A stretch of 64,000 nucleotides of DNA from NCBI GenBank assembly GCA_003971905.1, contig RSEE01000003.1, positions 248,001-312,000 on the forward strand, given 5' to 3'. Positions 1 through 11,975 of the stretch are shown piece after piece. Positions within the stretch are counted from its first letter, which is position 1. Each line of letters opens with the position of its first letter. The notes beneath the pieces are model-generated. The model was given only the letters and a program-made list of their open reading frames with translations, was not told the DNA's origin and did no database searches. The DNA is from Moniliella sp. 'wahieum' (lineage: Eukaryota > Basidiomycota > Moniliellomycetes > Moniliellales > Moniliellaceae). The position numbers and the translations under genes were made by a program.

Positions 1-280
1 AATTGACCTCGCAAACTATATCAGGAGCTAGAGCAACAGCACCTTTTGTCTCTGCTCTAAACTCATACGACTTGGGTCCCGATGCAACATGGGCAACAGA
101 GATGAATAAAGATGAAGCAAAACTGGAATATGAAATCGCTTCTCGGGCCGGTCGCTTGTCCACTGCGTTGGAGCAAACGCACCGTACACAGGCTCAACGG
201 ACAGCGAAAATAGCACCACTAATTGGGGCGGGTGAATTTGCCCGAGGAGGAAAACACCATAGATTAGTCCCACGTCCTTT

Positions 281-698
281 TTACGGTTGAATCCCCTTTT
301 TCTTGAGCATCTCAGCCTCCTCCTCCTCGATCTGCTCTCGTCGATCTTGGCACCCTTGGAAGGCTCATTGCCGTGCTTGCGAGCATGCTCGGTAGGCGCC
401 TCGTCCGGTTGGTTGCTGGCCTGTTTCTCGGCCTTGTCCTCACGCGCAGCCTGGTCCAGCTTGTTCTGCACAACCACCGTGCCCTGGTCAGTACGCATTC
501 GATCACATCACAGTAGCCATAAAATAAGGCGCAGGACGGCGTTCGTACCTTGAGCGATTTGCCGTCGCGCGAGTCGAACGTTTCGTGCGAGTGGACCTGG
601 CCCGCGTGCTGTGGCGCCTTGCCAGCGTACTGGTCGTCGCCCTTGGGCAGCTGGTCGGCCCCAGTGAGGCCAGCTTCAGCGTGTGCGATGGTGGACAT
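281..698 (-). CDS. Small hydrophilic protein of unknown function (two exons, apparent frameshift)
   Basis: I do not recognise a characterised family. Exon 1 (549-698) starts with MSTIAHAEAG and encodes about 50 residues. A 65-nt GT-AG intron (484-548) follows, and exon 2 (281-483) continues with GTVVVQNKLDQAAR and a Lys/Glu/Ala-rich stretch. The protein of about 115 residues has no signal peptide or membrane segment; its charged, low-complexity composition recalls small stress-type hydrophilic proteins, but that is only inference. The C-terminus EEEEAEMLKKKGIQP followed by a stop at 281 lies in a different frame from the rest of exon 2. The shift falls near 331-337, where GAGAGCAG appears in place of the GAGCAG needed to keep frame, so a 2-nt insertion is likely. 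A TATA-like box lies about 75 bp upstream. A true frameshift allele is possible but less likely. Confidence 0.55.
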
Positions 699-770
699 GA
701 TGCAAGGAGTAAACGCGATGAAGAAGGGTGCTGGGTAGGTCGGTAGCAAGACGGCATGAGTAGGAGGGAG

Positions 771-780
771 GATATTTATA
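771..780 (-). promoter_or_regulatory. TATA-like element of the small hydrophilic protein gene
   Basis: On the minus strand this reads TATAAATATC, 73-82 bp upstream of the start codon at 698. Position and sequence fit a core promoter; expression is not shown by sequence alone. Confidence 0.4.
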
Positions 781-2198
781 CACAAACCTGTGTGTTGCCA
801 CCCGCCTCACCGCCTGCCCGTGTTCGATCCGGAAGCACACCCACACAATCGACCACATCGCCATCCGCTCCGTTTTGGGTGTTGGATGGCCATGACGTCA
901 GTGCATGCAAGGCCTCTTTTGCTTCACACACTAGATGTGGTCATAAAGACCAGGCATCCCCGTCATCGTCTCGTCTCGGTCTCATCGAGGCACAGGGCCC
1001 AAGTAGATCAGAAGGGCCATTCTGTGTGTGAAGCCGTTGCGTACGCAGCTCTGTGCAGGCGTCTCGGGATCGACATGGTACGAGCCGCCACCACAACGCA
1101 GCGTCGAATACGTTTCTCAGTATTGTCGCCATTCGATCGCGATGCACATATGGACTCTTCTCTCCATCAGCAGAAGAGGTTCCCATATTAAAAAACTCTC
1201 CGACATACGATCTGGTGCCTTTCTGTCTGTCTGTTCCTCAACAGTCCCTCACACTCGCCTTCTCTCACAAAGAATGCCATCAGTCGGGTTTCACTCCCCC
1301 CATCCACATTTTCCTTGTCGCCCATGCAAGCCTGCCTGCGGCCAAAAGCAGCAGCCGGTGTAGTGTGGGCATTAAAATAAACCTACTCGATCTGGTTGGA
1401 GATCTCATCCATCGATCATCAACATCACCGATTCCATCTTCGGGGGATCGAAGTTTGAGGATCGAGGACTCTGGAACAGCAAAGCGCTAAGAGCCATCAA
1501 GAATCCGCACTGTCCGCAGGCCCCAGGCTGGCCTCACGACACTGGCCGCACGGCATGCGTCATGATGACGTCGTGGGTCGGTCAACCTCATCAACGTTGG
1601 TTCAGCTGAACCTGAACGTTCAACGTTCAGCCAAAGCGAGCGAGCGCGCCTCTTCGCCTCTTCGCTCCACACACACGCTTTGGATCTCACACTCCAGCTT
1701 CAACTGGCACCTCTTAATCTCCGAGTTTTATTTTATGACTACGAATGCAAATCGTCCTCTCAATCTCTGATACTCAGCATTCTTGGTGCGCCTCCGGACT
1801 CGTTGTCTCCACGTACATCCTTAATGTCGCATGCGTAGCACAGGACAGGGAGAGGGGACGGGAGGAGGCAGACCAGGGAGGTAGAACAGGGCGGCACGGT
1901 AGATTGATCGTCCAACCCCTAATTAATCATTCCGAATCTTTTTCGCTTGGGTTTGTGGTGGGTTACTGGCCGGCCAGCCTATCGACAAAGGGACTTTCGC
2001 GTCTGCAGTCTGCTCCGAGTGTACAAATTAGATGATGATGTTGCAGGTCGAAGCTGGAAGCTTGAAGAGCTTGAAGATCGACCCTCAGGAAATGCACCGC
2101 GACGTGTGTGCCATGTGACATGTGACGTCAGGTGTCTGGTATCACAGACGAGCCAAGAGACCGTTACTTGAGGGAGGTGCATGAAAGATGGCACGTGG

Positions 2199-2264
2199 GT
2201 TCAACGTTCAACGTTCACTTATGACCCGGTTCAACGTTCACTGGGTTCACTGGTTCAACGTTCA
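2199..2264. repeat. Tandem and interspersed AACGTTC heptamers
   Basis: GGTTCAACGTTCAACGTTCAC at the start of the interval is followed by two more GGTTCAACGTTCAC copies within 50 bp. The core AACGTT is a 6-bp palindrome repeated with a period of 7. The same word recurs at 1614, 10560 and 27061-27275. Confidence 0.8.
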
Positions 2265-2520
2265 CACCCCACCCCCCGCGCCCCACCTCCCGACAAAAAG
2301 GGACCCAACTCCCTGGCGCTTAAGAGTCGAGTGCAGAGGGTCGCACGGAGACTGAGAAGTCGCTGCCCAGACATGCAGTCGACGACATTGCACATCTGCT
2401 CCTTGCAGCCCGGTCCTGGTCTGTTCAGTTCAACGTTGATCCCCCTCTGACTCATCTGGGTCGCGCAAGACATCTCGACTGATGATCAGAAGGGAGGGTC
2501 AGTTAATTGTCCTTCAACCT

Positions 2521-3442
2521 CTAGGAAGGGTGGACCCACTTGAGTAACAGTGTCCGTACGTCCGATTCTTTCCCCATCCCCCAATCGGGCTCCAAATCGA
2601 CGCGGACAAGGTTGTGGATCAACTCGCCGGCACGGTAGACAAGTATGGTGGGGGTCACATCGGCCGACTCCTGCTCGGCCTTGAGGAGGCGGGTATCAAA
2701 GTCGTCGTAGTCGTCCCCTTGCTCGTCTTCACCCGCTGGGTCCGGTCGGTCGTGCAGCAGGCCCGAGGTGGAGGAAACACAAATCCCAATCGGGCCGCAT
2801 TGACCTGGAGGAATCGGACGGTGGGGTACTGCCGTGCCAGCGAGGCAAGAACGGCAGAGAGGTGTCGACAGAGTGGAGCGCGCTGTCGAGCAAGGTCAAT
2901 ATCGTACTGTTTGGGGAGCACGTTGCGATGCGAGTAGGGAGTAACGTACCCTTGAGTAGAGATGAATGACCACTGTCACATCCGGGTGGGTATTGTCGAT
3001 CGTATCCGCATAGCTCAGCGGTTCGATTTCCCTCAAATGGCCAAACCAAAGCGAGGACCGGGTCGAGGGACCGCCTTCCTGGCCACGAAGCTCGGCCAAT
3101 CGTTGAGACCGATGCGCCTCTCGGGCCAAGAGAAAATCAACGTCCGTTCTCCTCGTCCGAGGAGTCAGCCCGAGGCAGCGACGAAGATCTCCTCCGGGGA
3201 GCAGCAAGTGCATCCTCTGCGGCACGCTGCCGCTCCTCCTGATCCCAGGTTTGGGTGTTCAGCGCAGCTCGCTCCAGGCGGTCGGTTTCCTGGGCCACAG
3301 CCGCAGCGTGGGCCTGGCGAGCAGCCAGTGCTGCGGCGCGTTGGTCGGCCAGTACGCCCTTGGCACCCGTGTTGCGTGTCGCTCTGGGCGCCTCGCCCTG
3401 AACTGAGTCGGGACTAGCCAGCGTCGGTGGGTCGGCGGACAT
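2521..3442 (-). CDS. Phosducin-like protein (thioredoxin-fold chaperone cofactor)
   Basis: Phosducin-like proteins assist CCT-dependent folding, including G-protein beta subunits, in the cytosol. Translation starts at 3442 with MSADPPTLAS, then TRNTGAKGVLADQRAA, a helical basic region, and the family hallmark FGHLREIEPLSYADTIDN followed by DVTVVIHLYSR, the first strand and helix of the thioredoxin-like domain. A 43-nt intron (2907-2949) follows. Exon 2 gives LARQYPTVRFLQVNAARLG, then an acidic linker, PTILVYRAGELIHNLVRV and a C-terminus ending LLLKWVHPS with a stop at 2521. Frame changes near 3200 (after DALAA) and near 2790 (in ATTGGGATTTG) interrupt an otherwise continuous family match, so indel errors are likely. 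Family membership is firm; whether it is the Plp1, Plp2 or PhLP1 type is not settled. Confidence 0.85.
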
Positions 3443-4427
3443 GGCGTGGAGGCAGAGGTGGTGGTGACGGGGAACGAGTGGCGGATTGTCTCAAGTGCGG
3501 GAGATCGTCTGCCTGTGGCGCATGCGAGCTGTGTCTGCTGTCTCCGCCGTACGACCGGTAGTACGTAAGCACCCGGACAATCGCTGTTTGTTCGAGTTAA
3601 GTTCAATTGAACGTTCGAACGACGGTGCATTGTTGCGCCGAGGCCCACTGGCCGCAATCAACAGATGTGCGGCACGCCCGGGAGCTATAATAGTCCTAGT
3701 AGGGAGGTGTTCACGACGACGGAGGTGAACATCAATGAACACCCCAGCTGCACGAAGGAGTATCGAGGGGAAACGATGTAGGTCGTGGAGAGAAGACACG
3801 AGGAGAAAGCAAACACAAGAGCTCAAAAAGGAAGGCGTAGACGCACGGGAAAGGCAGTGGCTTGCGGCTATAACTCAATTGCCCCAACGGGGTCTGTTCT
3901 ATAAAAAAAACTATAGGGAAAAGCAATCGTCTACACGTCACGGCAACGTCCACGCATATCTGCTCAAACTACTCCCTCTTCCATCAGGTGGGCATATGCA
4001 TGCGATGGGCCAATCAAGCAGGAGTTAGTCCCTGGGACATCCTTGCCGTCAAATGATCTGTGTGGAAGAACCAGCCACATCATATATGTACTAGAGGAGG
4101 TGGTAGAGATACAGGAAAAAGACAACTTCATGGAGATATGGGAGCAACAAGCAGAGGGTGAGGCCTCTCAGCGCTCTCCATTGCGAACAAGATGATTAGG
4201 GTGCGTAAACGAAGCTGTACGCACTCAATACGTTTCGAGCCGTAGCTAATTACAGGAGGAAAGAAGAGAGTGATCAGGGGCGTAAAGGAAACGATAGGGT
4301 ATGGGCCATCCTCAATCTCTTCACCGTACCCGTCAGCGCAGGCTGTGGGAGTGAGGGATCAGAGATGAAGGGAAAAGATGGGACGGGCGTGGATTTTGGG
4401 GAACCTTATAGGGACCAAAAGGGAGAT
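3443..4427. other. Intergenic, no gene supported
   Basis: Lies between the start of the phosducin-like gene and the 3' end of the sugar transporter, so it should carry the promoter of the former and the 3' UTR of the latter. No domain-bearing reading frame is visible. Base composition becomes more AT-rich after 3890. Confidence 0.5.
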
Positions 4428-6580
4428 TTAGTCCAACACCGGACTCGTCTCCGTGTGAAGCTGCACCGCCTCCGGCTTGGTCTTCTCATCAGGCAGCGAG
4501 GCGCGTTGGCCCTCATCCTCCAAGCTCCTTGTGCCCAACCCTTCCGTCCCCAAACCGTCTCGGGGTCGGTAGGGTGAAGGGCAATGATATTGCCATGCGC
4601 ATCGTACCGACGCGGGGTGCGACGCTCCACCAGTACCACATCAAATGGATTCGTCTTGGACGAGGCGGCGAAAATGTCATCCATCTCCTCCAGAGAGCGA
4701 CCCGCCGTCTCGGGGATGGTGAAGTAAGTCACGACGAAGAGAGGGCGTTGAGTGCCACAAAGATGGTGTAAGTGTAATTGATGTTGTGGAACGCAATGGG
4801 CGTGATCTAAGAAAGACATAGTTAGTCACTATGCTGAATGGATGAGGGAAGAGAGATGAGGACATACCATAACAATGAGGAAGTTGCTGATCCAGTTGGA
4901 CGCTGTGGAGATCTGGGGGAAGTAGGAGTCAGTACATGCCACCATGTTTTGGCTTTTCAAGTATTCCGAACAGAAAACAGGTGATACATACTCCATTTGC
5001 CGCTGCACGAATGTTAAGAGGCGTCATCTCGGCTGGAGTAAGCCAGGTCATACCCAGCCAACCAATGGCAAAGAAAGTATTGAAAGGAAGAGGGCAGACG
5101 GTGGCTACTACGGCGGCGCCTGTGTTGGTGCCTCCCTTAATACCAAGGGAAGGCTTGAGTACTGGGTGGGTTACACTGTCCGCATTGGTGATGGTCAGGA
5201 CCATCATGGTCAAGCACTGGCCAGCGGCGCCGAAGAGCATGAGAGGGCGACGTCCGGCGCGCTCCACGAGCCAGACAGCAATCCACGAAGCGGCAAAGTA
5301 CTCGGTTCCGTTGGCGGCAGCCATAACACGCGCAACCATGGAATGGAAGCCCAAGTTGTTTTGGAAGATCGTGCCAGCGTAGTATGTGATGAGGTTGATT
5401 CCCGTCAGCTACGAACAGAAAAGAGAGAAGGTCAGAGTGTACGCCTTAGGATGGGGAGGTGCCAATCCGTGGTCTAGTGACTCATGAAACCATGAATCAC
5501 CACAGATCAAAATCGGTAGTAAACAAAGAGCGGGTTACACACCTGTTGGGCCCATTGAGACCAAGCACCGAGGCACACACGGTGGAAGTTACGGTTGTGG
5601 CCATTGGTAAACAGGTCGGCGAGAGATGTTTTCTGCACTTCGGCCAGCGATTCCTTCATCTCATTCACCTTGAGCGTGATATCAGGGTGATCGGGAGGCA
5701 GCTCCTCCAAAGAACTCATCACCTCCCTGGCCTCGGATTCCCGACCGCGTAGCATGAGCCAACGAGGACTTTCGGGACACCTGATCGTCAAAACCGCAGT
5801 CGGGACGCAGAGCAGAATCTGGAGCGCAATGGGCACCCGCCAAGCTGCTTGGGGATGAGGGGCGCCATTCCTTTCAATCCAGTAAAAGGCAAAGTCGATC
5901 CAGTAGCCTGCGGAGGACGTTAGTATCAATGCAAAGACCAGAAAAGTAACACTGGGAGTAAGACGACGCACTGATCATGATTCCTCCCGTGATGAGGGCG
6001 CCCTCGACCATGATGAGTTTGCCCGCAAGTGAGCTGGGGAACATTCGGATTGCCAAGTTGGAATAGTCGCCGTGTTCATGCCGTTACCAACGCCCGTTAC
6101 GACTCGAGCGATGGCCAGCTGAGTGATGCCAAAGGAGGTACACTGTAGAATGGTGCCAATAATCATCCAGATGACGCCAATGTAGATAACCTTGCGCCGC
6201 CCAAGCTTGTCACCGAGGTACATGCACGAGAGCGCGCCCACCATGCACCCAATCTCGTAAATACTAATGACCGTCTGCAAAGTAATACAGTGTTAGCCCA
6301 CCCTTCTTTGCACTGGAAGCAAGCTGATACGTACGCCTTGCATAACCGCCTTGTGAGTGTTGTAGATGCCAGTGGTATCGATTTGGGGAAACTGGTGCCT
6401 AAAGACGTTGAGGGTGAGGAGCGATCCCATCACACCTTGGTCGTAGCCAAAGAGTAGGAAGCCAGCGCCACTGGCAACTCCAATCATGCGGCTGAGCTTG
6501 GGGCCGGAGAGGCCCATGTACTTGCGGCCTGTCCACTCCTCAGCAGGAGGGGCAGACTTCTTGCTGCCAAACCCAAACAT
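4428..6580 (-). CDS. MFS sugar (hexose-type) transporter
   Basis: Sugar:H+ symporter of the major facilitator superfamily in the plasma membrane. Start MFGFGSKKSAPPAEEW at 6580; exon 1 is 6335-6580, followed by a 60-nt intron, exon 2 at 5972-6274, a 64-nt intron and exon 3 at 5543-5907; further introns follow the motifs ending QWAQQ and IRAAANG. Family signatures appear in order: LLFGYDQGVMGSLLT in TM1, GDKLGRRKV in the loop between TM2 and TM3, VVTGVGNGMNTATIPTWQSE, PESPRWLMLRGR before the central loop, VWLVERAGRRPLMLFGA, and PETAGRSLEEMDDIF after TM12. This covers a complete 12-TM protein. Frame changes occur near 6025 and near 4555, where the C-terminus continues as GLGTEGLGTRSLEDEGQRAS and ends SPVLD. 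The substrate cannot be fixed from sequence; glucose or another hexose is the default guess. Confidence 0.9.
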
Positions 6581-6746
6581 GACGGGCAGGACGGGAGGAG
6601 GGGGGAGTTGCGAGAGGGTTCACGAAGGTGGGCTGCTGGAGGCCGAGAGAGGGGTGGGGTAAAGAACAGAGGCTCGCAGGATCGAGACGGGAGAGAGGCG
6701 GGTGGGTGGAGGGGGCGAGCACCCTGGCGGCGGGCGCATTGAGTCT

Positions 6747-6754
6747 TTATATAT
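6747..6754 (-). promoter_or_regulatory. TATA box of the sugar transporter
   Basis: ATATATAA on the minus strand, about 165 bp upstream of the start at 6580, within a CT-rich leader region. Spacing is plausible for a fungal core promoter. Confidence 0.4.
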
Positions 6755-7217
6755 GCCTGCGGCCGGCGCATCTCCGCAGCGGTCTGCCGCGCGTGCGCCG
6801 TCGGGCCGAGGCGGGCGAACGGTGGGATTGGGCAGACACAGCCTCGGGGGCGTGGAGGACGCCGACGGAGGACGCGGTCCGCCGCAGGCAGCACGCAGCA
6901 CGCAGCACGCAGCACACGACTCCCCGGCGGCGAAGAGGCAGGCATCCTGGCCGTCGTGCTAGCCGGCGCCGGCTTCGACGCGCATCATGCATCGTGCCTC
7001 ATGCATCCGCCGGCGCACGGCGGCTGTCTCGCACCAACACATCCGCCGCCTGGCACCAGTCTGACCCACTCGTGCGGGGCGAAGCGCAGGATAGCGCTCT
7101 GCTTCCGCCTCGCACTCGACTGCCCCAGCCCAGCTCCCGCGCTCAGCACACAGGCCCCATGCCCCGCCAGGGCCAACGCGGCAGAATCGATACGCCGCCG
7201 ACGCGGGGGAGCCGGGA

Positions 7218-7268
7218 TCATCGATCATCGGCCATCGACCATCGACCATCGACCATCGACCATCGACC
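7218..7268. repeat. Tandem 7-bp CCATCGA repeat
   Basis: Five consecutive copies of CCATCGA follow ATCATCGATCATCGG. The period is exactly 7 bp and the array merges with ATCGATC palindromic words. Confidence 0.85.
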
Positions 7269-8583
7269 CGGTCGGCAGCAGCAGCCCCCCCCAGCACACG
7301 CGGCACCCCCCGCTGTTGTTAGGGGACGTAGGCGGTAGGCAGGGCGATGCGCCAAGTCACCATGAATCACCCTCTCTCGTGCGCTACTGCCCGTTTGCCA
7401 CCTCGTGTCGGGCCCGGCTAAAGGCCCCCACGGGTGCAACGCTGGTTCCTAGCAGTTCCTCTCTCCATCGTAGCCATCGCCACCCCACGCCACCCTCCTG
7501 GCTCAATCGCCCCCTCCCGAAGGCCAGGCCTAATCCCCGCACTCACAGATTGCGCCAGACCGTGCCTTCTGCGCTCTACAGAGGGACCACAGCCTGCCAC
7601 AGCAGTGCCACCGCAGGCTACAGCCTGCCATGCATGCCACTGCGCGTCCCAGCCGCCCCAGTCCCAGGCCCTGCCCCTGCCCCTGCCCCTGCCCCCGCAT
7701 CATGCATCACGCAGCACAGGGCATCATCGAACTCATCGATGCGTAGCGAAGAGTATCAATCATCGAGGCCATAGATCGATCACCCCCGCCCCAAACCATC
7801 ACGCAAACCATGCACATCCTATATCCGCACGGGGCCCCAGCAGTAGGCAGTGCCGGTAGATCCCAGCCCATCGGCGGACGACCAAGTTCAACAGGAACCC
7901 CCCGCGGGGTAGCAGGCCCTAGGGACAGGCGTCGCCACCGCCATCGTAGGGTCGATATGAGTACAGTAAGCCCCCCGGGAGCATTATATTCACCTCACAT
8001 GCCACATGTCACTGCCTCAAGTCACTTGCACAGAACAAACAGCGGATCGATGATTGCAATAAGGCCCCTTGGTGTTCACACACTCTGCCTTGCACCCCTT
8101 TCGCCCACATGCCCCCACGTCGCCTCGTTTCCGCACACACACCTCCCGCCTTCCCTTCGGCCTCCAGGCTCCACTCCCGCCCTGCCTACGGGCCAGAGTA
8201 AGATGCGGAGCCGCGTTCGCCGCTAGAGCTCCATCTGAAACGCGCTGCCCCGCCGCGCCTTCTTGGCACCCCCTTCAAGCTTCAACCCAAGGAGGACCAA
8301 CTGACTACATTCCCAACTGACTATATTCCGGTCTTTGCGCCTTTGAAGCTCGCACCGGTTCTATGACGATAGAGATGCTAGTCTCTTCCATCCATCTGCA
8401 GGAGAGGCAAGATGTCCACCACGTAAACAATGCAGATGCTCCAAACAAGATAGGATGCCGTGGCCGGAGGAATTGCATACCGATATCATGCATCATGCAT
8501 CCTGTTGCAACTATGGTGACACGGTCACCGATGCCGCGGTGACGGCTGTGGGGTCCCCGGTCCTCTTCGATCATCGGCACCAT

Positions 8584-8603
8584 GGTCGATGATCGATGAT
8601 CGG
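8584..8603. repeat. ATCGATG heptamer repeat
   Basis: GGTCGATGATCGATGATCGG: period 7, with an ATCGAT palindrome core. Confidence 0.7.
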
Positions 8604-9929
8604 CCACCGCTCCCAGACGACGAGGCAGGGGGCCTCTCTGCGATATACAGGAACCTCCCAACATTTTATGGCCGCCGAGGCACCGCGCTGGACAGCAGAC
8701 GACGGGTTAAGATGGGGCCGCGGGGGTGTGACATGTGACACGTGGCATGTGAGATCTGTGATGGGAGGTGTGGGGGTGCGCGTTGCACAAAAGCATGCGT
8801 ACAAGCTCGCCATGTATGTACACCAGTCTCCGACAATGGTGCAGTGCCTGCTCGTGCTACGGCTGGCTTGCACCAGCCAACTCAGACGGCGGCCCAGGGG
8901 AGCCGAGGCACGAAGGCTGATATAACCACGCGCTCATATCTCACGACTTCACCATCCTAATAAGCAAGTGGACATTTTGGCTGTGGTCATGAAGATAGTC
9001 ATACCGCGGGCGTGGCCGGTGAGAGAGAGAGGCGATCAGGCGATGAGGCAATCAGGAGTTGATGAGAGTTGCGGCGTTGAGGCGCCGATGGCGGCCAGGG
9101 AGGGCGCTGCTGTGCATGTGTGCACCACCGCCGGCCGGCCATCCCGCCGCATTAAAACACACAGTGCCTCGCAGCGATCGTAGCGCTTTGAGGCGCTGAG
9201 GCCCTCTTGGGGAAATTCGCTCACGCTTGACGGCTGACGCGCTGAGGTGAGGCACGGAGGTACTGAGGCCGAGGCTTGAGGCTCAGCCAACGAGGCTCCT
9301 GGATCATCTGAGCATCAGCGCCCCTCGGCACTCAGCCTCCGGCGATCCCGCGGCCCCGCTGCGGCAGTTGGGGGGTGGGGTAGGGGATAGAGAAGGGTAG
9401 AGCCGGGCGAGCAGGGACGAGCAGGTAAAGCTTGGTAGCCGGCAGGGCTGGTCGAACGCCCGCCGCATTGGCTCTGTGTTTCATCCCCGCATTGCCCCGC
9501 GATTTGTGAAACAATGCCACCAGGGTGTTCGCAGCGATGATATAGTCTGCGGTAGTGGCCAGGCGTTTCGCGTGTGCTCATTAACGCGTAATGGGCGCCA
9601 CGTAAGCCGCTCTTAGGAACCCGAAGGGAGGGGGGCATCGTCACGCATAACGCTGAACGCAAGGCAGGCTAGGGCCAGAGGCGCGCGAGGAGTCCAAAAT
9701 GGCAGCCATATCTGATGCACACAGCAGTTTTCCAAGACGCCACGCACTGCCTAAAAAGATATACCCGGTTTCGATTGCGTTCAATGCCTAAGGCCTCCTT
9801 CTTCAGCTTCAAGAGCTCAGAAACTGGCTTTTAGGAACTCAGAGGCCAAAGAGAGGACACCTGAGGCCCGAAGCCTGAAGCCTGAGGCTTGATTGAGGCT
9901 TGAGAGAGGTCTGGGGCCTGATGCTTGCT

Positions 9930-10006
9930 TGAAGCTTGAAGCTTGAACGTAGAATGATAGCTTGAAGCCCCTTGAGGAGCTTGAAGCTTGAAGCTCTTGA
10001 AGCTTG
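9930..10006. repeat. AAGCTTG heptamer cluster
   Basis: TTGAAGCTTGAAGCTTGAA at 9930-9948 and GCTTGAAGCTTGAAGCTCTT from 9979. The AAGCTT palindrome recurs every 7 bp. The same word occurs at 27275-27290, 31641-31662 and singly near 35030 and 55215. Confidence 0.8.
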
Positions 10007-10035
10007 ACTGGTGATCGCGTTTCTCCGGTAAGTGG

Positions 10036-10056
10036 TTACTAGTTACTAGTTACTAC
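10036..10056. repeat. ACTAGTT heptamer repeat
   Basis: Reads GTTACTAGTTACTAGTTACTA; ACTAGT palindromes recur every 7 bp. Confidence 0.75.
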
Positions 10057-10558
10057 TTGTAATAGTACTACCCGAAATACTTAGTACTTGTGTGTGTACT
10101 AGAGAAGGATAGAGCGGTGCTCAGCCTGAGCCCAGGTCTGCTCAGCGCTGAGGCTCAGCGCTCACTAGCTCGGCGGTTCAACGTTTAACGTTTACGCGTT
10201 ACGGTTAATGCTCGGAGGAGATGGATTGGAGACAGAGTGTGTGCATGGGATCTATCTTTTCTGTGTGGGTACAGACGAGACAAGGCCTCAGCTCCGTCAG
10301 AGGAGGTTGCAATATAGCTCTAGGCCGGACGCGGCGGTGAGGAGAGATCAGAGCCACGTAGAAGCGGACAGAGAGAAGGAATGGGCTGGCAACTGCATAA
10401 TAGTACTAGCGACCACAGCACTATCGAGCGGGGCAAGAGTTGTGACGGATCCAGGTGTGCGAGATATGCCGCGGGCACCACTCTTTCGTCAGTAAGATCT
10501 AAAAGGTCTAACCTACTAGTACTATCATCAACTTGCGGAGGGGTGCGTACTGTTCAGT

Positions 10559-10585
10559 AGAACGTTGAACGTTGAACGTGAACGT
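10559..10585. repeat. AACGTTG heptamer repeat
   Basis: AGAACGTTGAACGTTGAACG followed by TGAACGT. Same word family as 1614, 2199 and 27061-27275, in the opposite spacer orientation (G instead of C). Confidence 0.8.
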
Positions 10586-11082
10586 CGTGAGCGTTGATGA
10601 GGTCGATGAGGGAAATTGATTGCTGACGGTATTGATGGAACATCTGCATCCTCCCTGTATCTAATTACGCGTGCGGTTGCGCACACAGTTTGCGGAGGGA
10701 CGGGCTGGGTCACTGCTGGGGCCTGCGGGGATTCTCCCAACAATTTCGCTTCATTTCGCGAGAGTACTGTGGCTCAAGCTCTGAGATGAATCAAATCTCA
10801 AAGCGGTTGTAGTTGTCATTTTGAATCGACAATATGACCGAATGGGTTATGGGCCCGTTCCCAGCAGAAGATTGCGTGGTGAAAAGGTATCACGACAGAT
10901 TGTGGCAACACGATCATACAGCTTCACAAGCTCGTTATTCTCAGTTCGATTCTGGGCGCAGTCACTTTTTTGGACCAATCATAATTTTGGGTGGGTGCCG
11001 CCCCTAATTGTACATCACCTTGTAATCACACGTCACATCTGAGGCTTTTGTACGTTTCATTGTTCAAGTCGAATGCACACAA

Positions 11083-11975
11083 CCTCGTTACGTCAGAGTC
11101 TGGACCTCAGATTCAGAGGCCAAAGCCACTGCGGATGTGGCGAAATGTTGGAACCACCTCGCCAACTGCCTGTCCAACCCGAATGGGAACCAACGCCCTG
11201 CTGGACCTGAGGATCCTTTGAGCAAGAAACGATCTGCCTCCCCCGTCAAAGGCACAGCCGAAGCTGGGTCCAAGGGGAGAGGGATGCAAAGGGGGGAGGA
11301 CGGGCGGCCGCGCAAGCGCGCGCGGGCCAAGCTGCCTAAAGCGAGCGAAGCGTTGCAGCAGCGGCAGGGTGGGCTGAACCTGGAGGCGAACGAGGGACGG
11401 ACGATGATGGTGCAAGGGCGCGGGGCTGGATGGCACTGTGCGATGTGCAATGTGCAGTGCAAAGATTCAGCCCGGTGGTTGGACCACGTCAATGGGCGGC
11501 ACCATCTTCGCCAGCTGGGCAGACAGACCCAGGTGCGCAGGGCAACGTTGGAGGATGTACGAGCAAAATTGGCCGTGCTCAGGGACCGATTGGCCCCGGC
11601 TGAGGCGCAAGGCGTAACGCGCCGGCTCCTCACCAAGTCCCAGCGGTACGACTTTGACAAACGCATTCAGGCCATTGCCGACCAGTATGCGAATCAGAAA
11701 CGCAAGCGACGCGAGGCTCGGCACCAAGTTAAACTCGACGCCCGGAAGGCCGCAGAAACTGCTAAAAAGGAGACGGAGGATCAGGATGCGATGGCCATGT
11801 TGGGCTTCGGTTCGTTTGGCTCACAAAGAAGAGGTGACGCACCCTCTTCCTACCACACCATCTGTACATCAATCATGTGCTTTCCTTTTGGCTTTCCTTA
11901 GGTGATCGAGGCGAGATGCTGGGCGGTATAGTGGAGAGCAGCCCAAGAAAGACAAAAAAGAAGGATCTTACATGA
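11083..11975 (+). CDS. SNU23: U1-type zinc-finger splicing factor, SNU23/ZMAT2 family (5' end uncertain)
   Basis: SNU23/ZMAT2 is a component of the U4/U6.U5 tri-snRNP and acts in spliceosome activation in the nucleus. The matrin/U1-like C2H2 finger is clear: WHCAMCNVQCKDSARWLDHV followed by NGRHHLRQLG, with the two cysteines and two histidines in place. It is followed by the long basic helix of the family (RLLTKSQRYDFDKRIQAIAD, then KRKRREARHQ) and the conserved tail EDQDAMAMLGFGSFGS. A GT-AG intron after SQRR (about 11836-11901) leads to a short lysine-rich last exon ending KTKKKDLT with a stop at 11973-11975. Upstream coding (AKATADVAKCWNHLANCL) remains open but lacks a convincing ATG, so an upstream exon or a frame error is likely. 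The start given is the limit of plausible coding. Confidence 0.8.

Larger units (their letters stand above)
699..2520. other. Intergenic region with short repeats, no gene supported
   Basis: Contains the promoter side of the upstream small gene and the 3' side of the phosducin-like gene. Several open frames exist, but none has a recognisable domain or consistent exon structure. Arrays of the 7-bp word AACGTTC occur at 1614-1630, 2199-2218, 2229-2241 and 2252-2264, and an ACATGTG pair lies at about 2111-2128. Confidence 0.6.
6581..11082. other. 4.5-kb intergenic region rich in short repeats
   Basis: No reading frame with a recognisable domain was found. The first 1.7 kb is very GC-rich and pyrimidine-biased and includes the sugar-transporter promoter and CTGCCC runs near 7670. 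From 9180 to 10200 the DNA is built of GAGGC/TGAGGC words and AAGCTTG arrays. Long open frames here are by-products of high GC. Hidden short or non-coding genes are not excluded. Confidence 0.6.

Noticed and set aside
3008-3045. tRNA-like string TAGCTCAGCGGTTCGATTTCC
   Set aside because: No acceptor, anticodon or T-arm pairing around it, and it lies inside the phosducin-like coding region on the other strand.
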